Assembly: GCA_010645155.1 (NCBI GenBank)
Contig: CM021323.1
Span: forward strand, 5,149,349 to 5,213,348
Length of the DNA stretch: 64,000 bases
DNA from: Tigriopus japonicus
Taxonomy: Eukaryota > Arthropoda > Copepoda > Harpacticoida > Harpacticidae
Reading direction: 5' to 3'
Shown here one piece after another: positions 29,080 through 42,135 of the stretch. Each line of letters opens with the position of its first letter. Position 1 is the stretch's first letter. The translations under genes and the position numbers were made by a program. The notes beneath the pieces were generated by a model, which saw nothing but the letters and a program-made list of their open reading frames with translations, ran no database searches and was not told the DNA's origin.

Positions 29080-30696
29080 ACATGCAGCACGTGTTGAATT
29101 AGCACGGAAGAAGGTGGAAATTGAAGCTGAGAAACATATGGTGTCTCAACTCCAAAAGCTAAGAGAAGAGAAGAGAAGAGCTCTATATGAGCGTGAAGAT
29201 CAAGAGCGTCGGGCTCGACGAGCTGCCGAAGAGGAAGCTGAGAAATTTCAAGCTTTGGAAGAAGAAATTCGTCTTTCGGCAGAGCTTAGAAAAACTTCGA
29301 GATTCTCGGAAGAATTGGATAAAATTGAAAAGGTTGAGACAAAGACAGAGGTGGTTAAAAACGATTTTTGCCCAGCGCTCACTCATCAAATGCTGACCAA
29401 TTCTCCTGGACGGGAATTCCAGGAAGAACATTTGGGTATTAATTGTCAAATCAGCCTATTGGCGGAAATAGCGCAGAGATCACATTTGCCAAGGTCCGAG
29501 CCTCGAATTTACGATGGTCAAGATCCCGTGTCCTTCAAATCCTTTGTCCAATCGTTTGATCATCTGATTGCTAATAAGACGAGCTCAAACTCCGAAAGGC
29601 TTCACTATTTGGAAAAATATACGAGTGGGAATGCGAGGGAACTTGTTCGAAGTGTTGCTTCAACCTGAATCCAGATGAAGGATATCATGAAGCCCGGAGA
29701 TTGCTCGATCAGAGATATGGGAGTGAAATACTCATATGCAATGGATACATTGAAAAATTGAGGAAGTGGCCGTCAATCAAGATCGAAGATCGGAAAGGCC
29801 TCGAGGAATTAAGCATCTTCTTATTGTCTTGTCGGAATTTTATGAAAGAGGCGAAAGGGTTGAATCAACTGGACGGACCTATTCAGATTCAAGAAATCAT
29901 CATGAAACTGCCCTACCAGATTCGAGTAGCTTGGAGGAAGCATGCGTTTTCCATTTTAGAAAGGGGAAGTTCCGTCTCGTTCTCTGACCTGACTTCGTTT
30001 GTTAGTCAACAGTCTAAGTTGATTTCACTTCCCATTTTCGGTCATCTGACAGACGGACCGGCGGACATGGGAGGAAAAGCCAACATGGAGCATTCTAGAA
30101 GAGCTGTTTCCTTTGCCACTGGGGCATCTATTGATCCATCTGAGGATGAAAAGGTATGCCTGGCGTGCAAGAAGTCGAACCATGCGTTGGAGAATTGTTT
30201 CTTTTTTGCCAAAAGATCGTTGGACGAGAAGTTGGGCTTCCTACAAGAAAGAAGATTATGCTACGGCTGTCTAAATCCAGGTCATTTATCCAGGCAATGC
30301 CCCCGAAGAATCACCTGCCAAAAGTGTAACAAGAAACACCCAACTTGTCTGCATAATGATAATCGCTCTGTCTCTGAAGAACATACCGTGGTTGATCAAG
30401 AAAATAAAACTCCCGAGGTTAATTCAACTTCCTTCTGCTGTGTGGAGAAGGCCAGGGAGAGTCGCAAGGTAAGGGCTGGTAAAACAAAATCGATCGCCCT
30501 TGCCATCATCCCAGTCAAGATACGAGTCCAAGGTACTTCCAAAGAAGTCGTAACTTACGCTGGTTTGGATAATTTTTCCACCGATTGTTTTGTAACCAAT
30601 GCAATCGTTGATGAATTGGGCATCTCCGGTCCAAAGAGGAAAATCAGTTTAACCACAATGGAATGCAAGGGAAATCTGTCGACACGCGAGCTGTAA
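29080..30696 (+). pseudogene. BEL/Pao gag and protease region
   Basis: It begins with a charged coiled coil (REEKRRALYEREDQERRARR) and then the Pao gag core RIYDGQDPVSFKSFVQSFDHL. A frame change near 29655 leads to DEGYHEARRLLDQRYGS. Two zinc knuckles follow at about 30250-30345 (CYGCLNPGHLSRQC and CQKCNKKHPTC). An aspartic-protease-like segment AGLDNFSTDCFVTN lies near 30560; the expected D-S/T-G triad reads DNFS, so the active site is not canonical. A second frame change near 30665 joins the next ORF. No ATG is present at the 5' end, which lies close to the gap. Confidence 0.8.
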
Positions 30697-33191
30697 GTGG
30701 ATTGGAAATTGTGGATTTGAGTGGGAATGAAAGGGTGGTTTTACCTGTTTTGTTCACTAAAGATGAGCTTCCCATATCAAAGGAAGACGTCCTGACTCGA
30801 GAGGATTATGATCGTTTTGCATATCTTGCAGACATTCCATTTGAGTTTGTGGATGCATCGGTTGGATTACTCTTGGGAGCCAATGCTCCCGATGCGTTAA
30901 AGCCTCTCGAAATCATAAGTGGGCCAAGACAAGGACCTTATGCAACCCGTCACAAGCTCGGATGGGCGTTGAATGGTCCCATAGAGGAACGGAAGCATCC
31001 TGGATTTGTCAAGGTTAATCGGACGGAGATTGATTCCATGGGCATTCACACAGAGTTGCAGAAAATGTATAACCAAGATTTCTTGGATACTGGAGAGGAT
31101 GATTTGGCCCCCTCTGTGGATGACAAAAGGTGGTCAAAGCTAGTGGAAGATTCAATTCATAGAGACGCTAGCGGCCACTATTGCATTGGTCTACCGTTCA
31201 GACATGAACGCACTTCTGTCCCTGATAACCGCTTTCAAGCATTGACACGATTGCAAGGGGTTGGAAAGAGATTGAAACGTGATCTTCAATACCGAGGGGA
31301 TTATGTTGCTTTCATGTCGATGATGATTGACAGAGAATTTGCTGAGAAGGTTCCTTTTGAAGAGTTGGACAACCATCCAAAGTGGTATATTGTACATCAT
31401 GCGGTGTATCACAAGCAGAAGCAAACGATTCGAGTCGTTTTCTATTGCTCTCTCAAGTGTGGTGGTGTTTCTCTAAACGATATGCTCATATCTGGTCCCG
31501 ATTTGAGTAATAATCTTCTTGGCGTCTTGTTGCGATTTCGTCAAGGAATGGTGGCGATAATGGGTGACATAGAAAAAATGTTTTACCAAGTCCGAGTGCT
31601 CGCGAAACATCAAGATTTTCTGCGTTTCTTGTGGTATCCAGATGGAAACTTTATGGAGGAACCTGTTGAGGACCGTCTCAGGGTTCACGTTTTTGGAGCT
31701 ATTTCATCACCCAGTTGTGCAAATTACGCTCTTAGAAAGTCAGCGAGTGATTGTGAGAATCAGGTGGACCCTAACGCAGTTAAGGTTGTCCAACGCGATT
31801 TTTACGTCGACGACCTGCTCACATCGGTGGACACTAGTGTGCAGGCCCACAAACTGATGCAAGATGTTCGCCAGATTTGTTCGAATGGACAGTTCAATTT
31901 GACTCAAATCATTCCTACAGATCGATCACTTATGGCTGATATGCCTGTGGAAATTCTTAACCGGGAGGTCCAGGATTTGGATTTGGAGCATGATGAGCTA
32001 CCAACTGATCGGGCGCTTGGAGTAACTTGGAATGTACAAAACGATGTATTGGGTTTCAAAATCAACGCAAAATTAAATCCAAAAACAAGACGTGGAATTT
32101 TGTCCACTATACATTCTATATACGATCCGTTGGGTATGGTTGGTCTTGTTACTCTACCTGCAAAATATTTGCTTCAAGAGCTTTGTCGCCAGGGCGTTGA
32201 TTGGGATCAATCTATCCCCAATCACATGGAGGAATTATGGGATCGTTGGATTAACGATTTACCGCTTTTGAACGACTACGTGGTTCCAAGATGGTTGGGA
32301 TCATCTTGTGGTGACTTCAATGGCCGGATGCATGTATTTTGCGATGGAAGCGAGAATGGCTATGGCGCTGTTGTCTATCTGGTCAATGGCAGACCTGGTG
32401 GTGGATTTCAAAGTTCGTTTGTGATGGCAAAGTCAAGATTGGCTCCTTTGAAAAAGGTTTCCATTCCTCGGTTGGAGCTTACTGGAGCCAAGTTGGCTGT
32501 AACATTGTGGACAACGATCAAGAAAGAGATTCCCTTATTCTCGGGGGAGGTGATCTTTTGGACAGATAGTGAAACTGTTTTGAGGTACATTCGATGTGAA
32601 ACAAAACGATTCCAAAGGTTTGTTTCTAACCGAGTGACGTACATTCAGGAAAGAACCCGCATTGAACAATGGAAACATGTTCCCGGCAAGTTAAATCCAG
32701 CCGATATTGCTAGCCGTGGAGCGACTATTCACGAATTCATGAACACGAAGTCGTGGAGGGAGGGGCCTGAATTTTTATGTCATAATGAGACAATGTGGCC
32801 AAAGTCTCCAAATATTTCTGTTGTCGAAGATCAAGATCCGGAAATTAAGAAGAAATCGATTGTTTGTGTTCAAATGCAAGCGGAACCAGACGTGGTTTTG
32901 AAATTTCTACAAGGAATTTCCGATTGGCATTGTTTGCTGCGAACGATTGTTGTATTTCTCAAGTTCAAAGCGAAATTACGAGGGAAAATTGAACCATCGC
33001 AGTTATTAATGGATCATCTGGACGAAGCGGAGAAAGTGTTGGTTCGGTTTCAACAATCAAAATACTTCGCAGACGAAATAAAGCTGATTCGTAGGTCAAA
33101 TCCACTAACGAAGAAATCGAAATTGTTGATGTGGAACCCGTTTGAAGATTCAGATGGAATTCTTCGAGTTGGAGGAAGGCTCACTATTTAA
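30663..33191 (+). pseudogene. BEL/Pao reverse transcriptase and RNase H
   Basis: The 842-codon frame contains LLLGANAPDALKPLE and the RT motifs VVFYCSLKCGGVSLND, MFYQVRVLAKHQDFLRFLW and VFGAISSPSCANYAL. The catalytic box YVDDLL is at residue 381. The RNase H part has FCDGSENGYGAVVY (Asp at 561), SIPRLELTGAKLAV and WTDSETVLRYI, followed by HVPGKLNPADIASRG. The order and motifs are diagnostic of the BEL/Pao superfamily. The frame is otherwise open, so this is a fairly recent copy, broken by frame changes at both ends. Confidence 0.9.
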
Positions 33192-33660
33192 TACTCACGA
33201 ATTAAGCTACAATCAACGTCACCCGATCATTTTGGCCAAGGATCATGTGACGACTTTATTGGTAAGAGGAATTCACAATGTGGTTGGACATCTGGGAAAA
33301 TCTTCCGTGATAAACCAATTGCGTCAAAAGTATCGTATAATTGGAGAGTCAGATGTGGTGAAAGGTGTTTTGAAAGATTGCATTGAGTGCCGGAAGTATC
33401 AGGGAAAACCACAAGAGCAAAATATGGCCGATCTGCCAATGGACCGTTTGATGGCGAACTGTCCTCCGTTTACCAATGTGGGCGTTGACATGTTCGGACC
33501 ATTCAAGACAACCAGGGGGAGATCAATGCAGGATCGTTTCGGTCTGATTTTCACTTGCTTAGCAAGTAGAGCAGCTCATCTGGAGCTGGTCAAGAACGTC
33601 TCAAGAGGTGGACTTTTCACGGCACGGCAAAACGGGCCGGAGGTGACCCAAATCAAGTGA
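33142..33660 (+). pseudogene. BEL/Pao integrase, truncated
   Basis: It continues the pol protein after a frame change near 33180. It has the HHCC zinc-binding region (HNVVGHLGKSSVINQLRQ, CIECRKY) and the start of the catalytic core with the first Asp (VGVDMFGPF). Similarity ends after ASRAAHLELVKNVS near 33600, before the second catalytic Asp. The rest of integrase and a 3' LTR are not seen downstream. Confidence 0.85.
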
Positions 33661-35514
33661 AAGGCCAAGGTCGAATGCCAATTCAGCCGAAAATTTAGAC
33701 CAGCCTCTTTTGTCTTCTGGCTAATTTGGCTGGGCGAACTGCCAAAGATGAGGCCTCTTCTAGATTAAGGGTTGCTTGATGCAACTGTTGCAATGTTCAA
33801 AATTAATTTAAGATGTTCATTGATTGGCCCTTAAAGCAATCATTGGTTTGAATGGTATGCAAATGTGACTTAACTTATGGTTTTGCCACACTTTAAGTCA
33901 GCTGGTCTGTCCTAATTGGTTGGTTCAAATATAATTAATCTGAAGAAGACAACGTGCCAAAGGGTCCCTGAAGAGAGCAGATGAAAATCAAAAATGGTGA
34001 CCAAAACAATCAGAATATTGTTAAGAACTTATTATGCAACATATTGGACAAAACCTGTCAATGTAAAGTGTAATAATGAGCTTTAGCCTTTTGCGAGGGT
34101 TCAAATAGTTTATCTGAAAATAGGATCCAGAATGGCATACGGGGTTTTCTTAGTTCTGCCTAGAAGATTGCATAATCCAGCCTTTCTTCAAACTTTCAAG
34201 ACACAACAATTGAGGCATGTCAAGTAGAAAATCTGCTTGCTTTTGCCATTAATTGCAATGAAGACCTTTCAAATAAAATCATTCAGACCGCAAGTGTCTT
34301 TCACTAGTCTTAAAACACTTCAAAATTGATTTAGTGAGCAGTTTTTCTGAGTTGCTGTAGACACCGTGAAGAAGGAAAACAAGCTCAGTCGAGCTATTCT
34401 TTTAAGTCGTGCAACAAAGTTCATGTGGCTCATAATAAAAAAAAGAGTGTTTTAGTGACTATTTTCCAATGCATCATCATTCCCTAATCAGTGTGTTTTG
34501 TTTAATGTCTTGTAGTGTCTTAGAAAGCTCTCTAGGTGCTTAATGTTCTTGTGAATATCTGAAGTGCGAGGCCTCTCAGAAAGCTACCTATATGAGGGTA
34601 AGACGATTAAAACTTTTTTTAAGATTATGACAAAGTTACTTAAAGTGTAAATGTTACAAAAGTGTAGCCTGTCCAAAGTAATCCATTTTAGACAAAGGTG
34701 TGCTAATTGAGCTTTTGTCCCTAATTTGCATTGAAATTTCGATTTTGGTTATGCTTAACAACGCCACGTAAATTCATCTTGAAAATGGATTAGGAACCAC
34801 ATTTCCCCCGGAAATTCTCCCCCAGACTAAAACGGGGAGTTTCATCGCATTCGTTCAATAAACAACTTGAAAACGTAACGGCGTTTTTTGAGCTTATCTG
34901 TTAACCGACTTGAACAACTTACAAAGATCTTGCTCATCCATGCCTTATCCTGAACTTAATTAAGACATGGCAAACTTTATTGCTTACTAGAAATCGAGTT
35001 TTTTATGGGTTGTCACCTTGGCATAAATTCATGTTCTAGAATTGATGGTTTCATCTTGGAATCTCTTTTATTGTACGATCGTGTCATTGATTTCAGGACA
35101 ATCTAAGTACGGGTAAGATATTCTTAAGTTGTTCAAGTAGTGTAAAGTAGTGAATTTGCGTGTGGATTAAGGTCTATATGCCATAAAGTAGACTTGCATC
35201 TTACAATGAGAATTGATATTGATGCAAACAAGTTGAAAGTCTAGATTTCATTCCTATAGAGGCATTATAAGTTTAGTGTTTTGCTTGAATAATGCATTTT
35301 GTTATTCAAATATTCCAAAAGTGTATCCCAAACCGTTATCTGAAAATATTTATTTAAAACTTAAGCATACTATGAGTTAGCATAAATACTGTAATGCATA
35401 TAATTCATCATGTAAAATGTTTTTGTGGTCAAGGATGCTTAAATATCCAGGTTTTGACTATTTTCCAAGGAGACACAAGGACTTTTAATTTGGCATAGCC
35501 TTCTTTGTTTCTCT
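33661..35514. other. Intergenic AT-rich stretch
   Basis: No gene recognised. At 34800-34870 a CCCCCGG/CCCCCAG-rich patch is followed by TTCAATAAAC, which could be a piece of an LTR, but I could not find a partner copy. An 80-bp block at 35259-35340 recurs at 39610-39690. Confidence 0.35.
35259..35340 (+). repeat. 80-bp direct repeat, copy 1 (partner 39610-39690)
   Basis: It starts AGAGGCATTATAAGTTTAGT and ends CCAAAAGTGTATCCCAAACC. The partner differs at only a few positions. The two copies flank the LINE at 35520-39130 in the same orientation, at different distances from its ends. Confidence 0.75.
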
Positions 35515-35519
35515 TCAGA

Positions 35520-35769
35520 ACTTCATGATTTTGACACGAACGAGTTGAAACTGATCCCGGAGAAAAGAGCGTCCACTATTCCAACATTGAGGGAAGTATC
35601 CGGAACCAAGAAGAAGAATGCACCAAACAACCAACAAGGAGGAAAAAAGAACTTCACGAAACCCACTATTGTAACCAGAGGACGTGTTCTGTCCACACGA
35701 CTTGATACTTTTGGCGATGAAGATGAAACAGAAATTATGGCGAGTCCCGATGATCCCCCCGAGGTGTGA
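35520..35769 (+). CDS. Lysine-rich segment before the LINE endonuclease ORF (possible ORF1 end)
   Basis: The open segment reads NELKLIPEKRASTIPTLREV, then GTKKKNAPNNQQGGKKNFTK and an acidic end ETEIMASPDDPPEV before a stop at 35769. It lies 185 bp upstream of the endonuclease ORF, where the end of a LINE ORF1 is expected, and its basic composition fits nucleic-acid binding. A good acceptor (TTTCTCTTCAG) sits at its start, so a host exon is an alternative. Confidence 0.4.
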
Positions 35770-35954
35770 GAGATACCGCCAACGTGTTTTCGACATCACC
35801 GTATACCCCATCATATTACCGTATCGCCTACTAATAATATCATCAACACATTTTTTGCACGTCAACTACAGATTGCTTTTCTGCAGGGATGGTACCTCTC
35901 GACGGCACAGTGCTGGCATGGGAATACACACCGGGTTGCCTGGAACTTTGAATC

Positions 35955-38879
35955 ATGGAACAGGACTTTGAATTGGAATATTTGGCGGAAACGTCACAAA
36001 TGGACGACCTAGGCTACGTCAACGATCTGGTGAAGGGTGAGCAATGGTTGCTTTCGGTCAATGTGAGATCCGTCGTCGCAAAGGAGTTCAAACTAAAAGA
36101 AGTTTTGAGTACCCATAAACCTGCAATTGTTGCTTTGCAAGAAGTATGGCAAGCCAATAATGTCCACCTAAGTTTTGACCAATACAACTTCGAGTATGAA
36201 ACTCGCACAAAAAGAAGGGGAGGGGGCGTCGGATTGTTAATTGATAGCTCCATTACCTATACAAAACGCAGAGATTTGAGCATGATTTCCGACGACCTAG
36301 AGGTAATTGGGGTTGACACAAAACATTACACCATTTTATCAATCTATATTCTGCCTAACGCGAACATTGGCAAATCAATAATGGATTTAGAGTATCTTTG
36401 CTCGCTTTGCACCCAAAACTCTCTTTTCATCTGTGGTGACTTTAACGTTGACTTTTCGAAACACACATCCAAGACAACAAGTTTCAACGATTTCTTTCTA
36501 TCTTTACAACTTGTCCCACTTATCAACAAACCCACAAGAAGTACCAACACCTCAAGCACACAGATAGACAATATTGTTACAAACTGCAAAATAAAAATGA
36601 AGAGCGGAATTCTTCTTTGTGATGTTAGCGACCACCTTGGACCGTTTGTTTCGCTTTCAAAAACGAAAAGCAAAAAAGGCGAGAATCCATGCATTTATCA
36701 AAGAAATATCTCTCCTTGAAATGTGGAAAAATTGAGGAAAATGATGCAGAATATACACTGGAAAATCACTAATTCGGATCCAGCAACTTTATTTTCAGAT
36801 TTTTTCTTGCAACTAACAAAAGCATTAAAATATTCATGTCCTGTAAAAATAGTTCACCTTTCAAACCTAAGCAAAATCCCTGGATGACTCAAGAATTGTT
36901 AACCATTAGGAAACAAAAACAAGGTTTGTTCGCAAAATACCAGAAAAATCCAAGTGCCGATAATCGTAAAAAGTTTAAAACGTTCTCTAATACTTACTAC
37001 GGAAAGATAAAAGACGCAAAAACAAAATATTGGAATCATTATTTCCAATGTAATTCTGGCAATCCACGGCAAATATGGAAAGGAGCGAAAACTCTACTAG
37101 GATATGATGTAAAACAGACTGTAACTCCTACACAACTGAAAATAAGCAATAAAACTGTTGTAGACAAGCAAGAGATTGCAACATTCTTCAATAACTACTT
37201 TAGCACGATTGGAAATAATATTGGTGACGAACCAACTTTTGGAAATAATGAAGAAGAGAACTATTTAAATTATATTCCAGCCTCTTGCCATGGACGACAA
37301 TATTATTTTAAGTCAGTTACTCGTTTAGAGGTGCTCAAGATCATACAGAAACTTCCGCATAAAACTAGTCATGGAATAGACGAAATCTCTAACGTTGTCC
37401 TAAAAGGCATAAAAAATGAAATCGCCGGACCGCTCACACAATTGATTAATATTTCCTTGATAACCGGATACATACCACCCGAATGGAAAACGGCCAGAGT
37501 GCTACCCCTCTTCAAAGGAGGGGAAAAAGATAACCTCACAAATTATAGACCTATAAGTCTGTTGCCCTCATTGTCAAAGGTCTTGGAAAGGGTTGTATAT
37601 GAATAACTGTTTGCCTCATTTTCTGAAAAACACCTGTCGAACATTCAATTTGGGTTTAGACCAAAGCATTCAACAAAGCATGCCATACACAATTTTTTAC
37701 AAAATATATCAGATTTTAGTGAAGAAAAGTATCCAATCGGTGTTTTTCTGGACCTAAAAAAAGCTTTCGACACAGTAAACTACGAAATACTCTTAGCCAA
37801 AATGAGAAGATATGAATTTAGCCAAAATCTTAGACGATGGATCGGCAACTACTTAACCGAGCGACGGCAACTTAGAGATGGAAAATTACGTGTCTGACTT
37901 CACCAATTTAACTTGTGGAGTCCCACAGGGCAGCATTCTAGGTCCTTTGCTATTTTTGATATATGTAAATGATTTCCCAAGAGCGACAGGATTTAGGACA
38001 ACAATGTTTGCAGACGACACAACGTTGCAACACTTCGGAAGTGACTTAAAGGAAATCGAGCAAGAAACAAATCAGTTTCTTGTCAAAATTCATGCATGGC
38101 TTTCATGTAACAAGCTTACATTAAATGTTGAAAAAACGAAATTCATTATATTCACTCCTCGCAACATAGTGTCCGATTTTAACTTAACTATAAATGACAA
38201 CCCAATCCAACGTGTTGGATCTACATGTAGCGAAACGACAGTAAAGTGTCTTGGCTAACACATTGAAGATCATCTTCATTGGAAAAAACATGTTCAACAG
38301 TTGAGTTGTACCGTTCGAAAAACGTTATTCACGTTCTTCTTAGCCAGGAACTTGTTGTCCACTAAGCTTAAGCAACTTTTATACACATCATTGATTAAGA
38401 GCAAACTAGAATACGGCATTGAGTTTTTCGGCACAAACTCGACGATCAAAGAACTGGCTACCCTTCAAAAAAAGGCGATGAGATGGATTGTGGGAGCCAA
38501 AGCGAGAGCCCACACTTGTAATATTTTTAACAACTTGAATATGCTCAAAATCCCTGAATTAATCAAGGTTAACCAGATGAAACACATGTATAGCTTCATT
38601 TTGAAAGGAACGCCTTCAATCATAAATAATTTCAAATACAAAGAAAAGAGGGGAGGTACTATAGTCTTTGAGCTACCACGTGTACGCCTGCATTGGCATC
38701 AAAAGCTGCCACATTTTTCCTTTCCACGAACATGGAACAAAGCGCAACCAGAGATTGAGCTTAAACATATTTTACCGAACTCGTTGAAGCGATGGACCTC
38801 TCAGCTGACCAAAGCAATTACTTGCGCATATTCCACCAGCTGCGACGGAAAAAACTGTTACGTTTGCAGAACAAATTAG
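35955..38879 (+). pseudogene. LINE with APE endonuclease and reverse transcriptase, 4 disruptions
   Basis: The first frame (35955-36719) has VNVRSV, LQEVWQANN, ICGDFNVDFSKH and CDVSDHLGPF, which is the APE endonuclease. After a frame change come PWMTQELLTIRKQKQGLFAK, KTSHGIDEISNVVLKGI, FKGGEKDNLTNYRPISLLPS, then a stop at 37604. Next come FGFRPKHSTKHAIHNF and DLKKAFDTVNYEILL, a frame change near 37875, CGVPQGSILGPLLFLIYVND and the catalytic FADDTTL. Then follow a stop at 38256, HLHWKKHVQQLSCTVRK and the C-terminal AHTCNIFNNLNMLKIPEL. The 3' end is AATAAATCAATCAATCAA. The family differs from LINEs A-C. The copy is nearly full length but inactive. Confidence 0.85.
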
Positions 38880-39089
38880 ATTTTTATTGCTATCCAGTCA
38901 ACAAATCTGATCAATGCAAGCTCAGTGGACAACTTCCCGGTGTGGAACCCCATGCCAGTCTGAAGTCATTCTGAGCCCATGTGCCAACCAACATTAGGGT
39001 TCCCTCTGAAAACAAGCCACTCGGCTTATGAGGGCACCGTGGGGGGTTCAAACTTTTTATCATATTACTAATAACCTTACAATATATGA

Positions 39090-39130
39090 GTCCCTGAAGA
39101 ATGAATAAATCAATCAATCAAACAATCAAT
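39090..39130 (+). repeat. LINE tail of AATC repeats
   Basis: TGAATAAATCAATCAATCAA runs on to AACAATCAATTG. This short tandem tail marks the 3' end of the LINE at 35955-38879, as in several CR1/RTE-type lineages. Confidence 0.6.
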
Positions 39131-39609
39131 TGTTATAGAATTTCATGAAAGACTAATCTAACCTGGATAAAACAACACTCAACAGGAAAATATCTCTTGA
39201 TATCAAGATACATAGTGAAAGACTAGCCAGTTTTACTTTATTTGTTTAAAATGCAATAATATATTAGAAAGATGTATTTTAGAGACCAAATTAAAGATAT
39301 GAGAACTGTTTCATAATGTTAAAGTTGATTCTGATTCATATTGTCTCATATCAATTGATCTAATGTCAGTTTATTTCTAGTTTAGCTTAGTTTTTTGTAA
39401 GTTTCAATGGCAGTCAAATTTGTCTCATAATTTTTATGTATTCATGTGCTTTCTATTCTTATTTTTTGTTTATGAGTTAGTTCAATGATCAGCATAAGTT
39501 TGAATGATGCAAATGAACCTTATTCATTGAAAAGGTGTGTTCTAGGCTGAGTAAGAGTTAAGATAGTAGAATGTTCTAAGGGTGTATTATCTGTTCATTG
39601 AAACCATGA

Positions 39610-39690
39610 AGAGGTATTACAAGTTTAGTGTTTTGCTTGAATAATGCATTTTGTTTTTCAAATATTCCAAAAGTGTATCCCAAACCATTG
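39610..39690 (+). repeat. 80-bp direct repeat, copy 2
   Basis: The partner of 35259-35340. Shared core: ACAAGTTTAGTGTTTTGCTT and ATTCCAAAAGTGTATCCCAA. Flanking sequence outside the block is unrelated. Confidence 0.75.
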
Positions 39691-42135
39691 TAAGTCAATG
39701 TATAATCATCAATTCTTTAAAAACTGAGACTTTCTACTTTCAAAAGCACGTTCTCGCCTTTTGTGCTCCTCCACTTGATCTTGGTCATCCCTGATTTGCC
39801 GTGCGCCGTCCAGGGAAATTCTAGATGCCCATGATCTTACTTATAAGTTATAAAACTACCACTTCGTGTACGAGGTTGCTTGAGTGAAAAGGACAACATT
39901 GCGCACAAAATTCTTGCTTTCCATTAATTCCAAGTTTCCTTGAGTATGAAAACTTAACTTCTTGAATGATTTTGCATGTGGAAATGAGAAACACAATGCC
40001 AAGAGGGTTGCTATTATTAGCTAAGTGTTAAGGTAAAGCATGATGAATGCTTTGTAATGCACAGACTTGTATAAATATGTCATCCAAAATTACAAAGAAG
40101 GATTTGTCTCAATATTAGAGTATTGAAAATCAAACACACACGTGCATTGTAACATGTTGAAGCAGGTATATGAATAAACTAGTGTCAATGTAAATTTAAT
40201 CATCCAAGATTACACTTTGAAAAAGGAAGGAAAACTGAACTGAATCAAATACTTGCACAGCTACATATTTATTTTCATACTCTATCATGAAGCAAACTTG
40301 TGTGTAACAGTTATGAAATCGTAATAATCTTGTCCATTTCAATTGAGCTTCAAAATTTCAAACCACTTACTTCCCACCAAAAGTTGGATTTGGAGCATAT
40401 GTGGAGGGCCCTTTTTGTTCCTTTTTCATGCACTCTTATGAAAAAAATCAAGCCTCCAATGCCTATTTGTTCTTTCTTCTTTCTGTTCTGTTTTATTTTT
40501 CTTCACATGTCTATGAATTGCGATTCTATAAATACATTATACCAAGGAAAACGTAAGACATGGGAGCCTCTCCTCAAGCGATCAATTTTTTTCATAAACT
40601 GAATCCCATTCAAGTATCTGGTTTTGTTTTCATAAAATTGATAAGACAGCACTTCAGGATGTCGTTGGCTGAATCATTCATTCATCTACTTGCTAGAAAC
40701 AACGTTTTAGAATTTGTAACATTCGCAGTACTTATGCACAGAAGCAAGAGACAAATTGACCCTACAATAGCCCAAAAGAATGACTGTAGGTATATTTGTT
40801 TGGTTGGAAGAGCGCCCATTGCACTAGGTTTCAAGTTACTCTCATTGCCATATATTTCAGTTGATCAAGTTGAAATTAAAGCATGTGAACTTTGAATGAC
40901 GACTTGGACAACTGGTTTGAATAGACTGTTGAAATTGGCTCAGAGTTCAAAAAGCTGCTTTTGGCAATGGCAAAGCATCCAGGTCTTCTGAGATCCTTGC
41001 AATAGTACATGCTTCCATAGCTTTGCCACGCCCTCCTTGTTGGTAATCTTGATCTCTTGGTTCATCTCCTGCTCACTCTCATCAGGTTCATCCTCATGAA
41101 AACATTCAGTGTTGTCATAAATATTCAATCAAAAATCCTTTGATTCAAGTCATTTTAATTTGGTGACCATTTATGTAATGACAAATCCGCCCCCAAGGAA
41201 ATAATCCCTTAAATTTAGATCCAACTGTATGCTTAGTTACCCTCGGCACTTCAAAATACACCATTTCATGATCCTTGATTTTGCATTACCTTTACAATCA
41301 TTTAAGTTCACTCTATTCTTGCCTGATATTTATATGTAGTATGAGTATTTTTTCTTAAATTTAGAACTAGAAGTCAATGATTTACGACAAAACATTGATA
41401 TTCTTTTGAACATAGATTAGATGACATTTAAGTGCATTAAAAGCGGCCCAAAATGTCTAACTAAGTATACTTAAATTAGCATCTATGATGCAAGGCGTCT
41501 CCCTATTCTACCTTGTGCCGAAAATTTCGAAGACTTTGTGTTGGCTCTTGAAAATGTTGCATACCGTAGCTGAATACCATCCTGTCTATAATAGAATAGT
41601 CTATGGTTTCGCACAAAATTTACAAGTGTCCGATGTTTCGTAACATAGGCCCCAGTTCTAAGAGCTCGACAAGTCCGTCTTAAAAGCCACTAGTATATAA
41701 ACTTTTCAGAGTAATGCAGCTTGTAAGCAAAAATGTAATTGATAACCTTTACTCACCCATTTAGTGATATCCAAGTCATTATATTGGGCAAGAGATTCAC
41801 GCAAAAATTGCAAATGAAGAACCGCGTTGTCGGGGGAATCTTCGAACTGTCTTTTGACAGACTTTTAATCTGCACGCAATGTTCAACAGCTTTTAGTCAC
41901 GCAACCTTTTCAAGACACAGAGGTTGCTGTGCGCAACATTTCTGCCACCGAGGGACAAAAAAAGGTGAAGATTCAGTCGTGACCCCTTTCCAACTTCTCT
42001 GTTTGTTGTGATTTGTTTGGTGACTTCCCGAAAACCGAAAACGTGGTGGAACGTTTGTGTTGAACCGTGGAATCCATTGAATTGGTCCGTCAAATCATCG
42101 TGGTTCGGTAGAGAGCCTTGGACAACCAAACAAGC
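39691..42135. other. Intergenic stretch and 5' flank of the two-exon gene
   Basis: Mostly AT-rich with no recognisable gene. Short open frames at 40560-40895 (+) and 40940-41128 (-) have no motif I recognise. From about 41860 the composition becomes more even up to the start codon at 42136, consistent with promoter and 5' UTR of the following gene. Confidence 0.35.
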
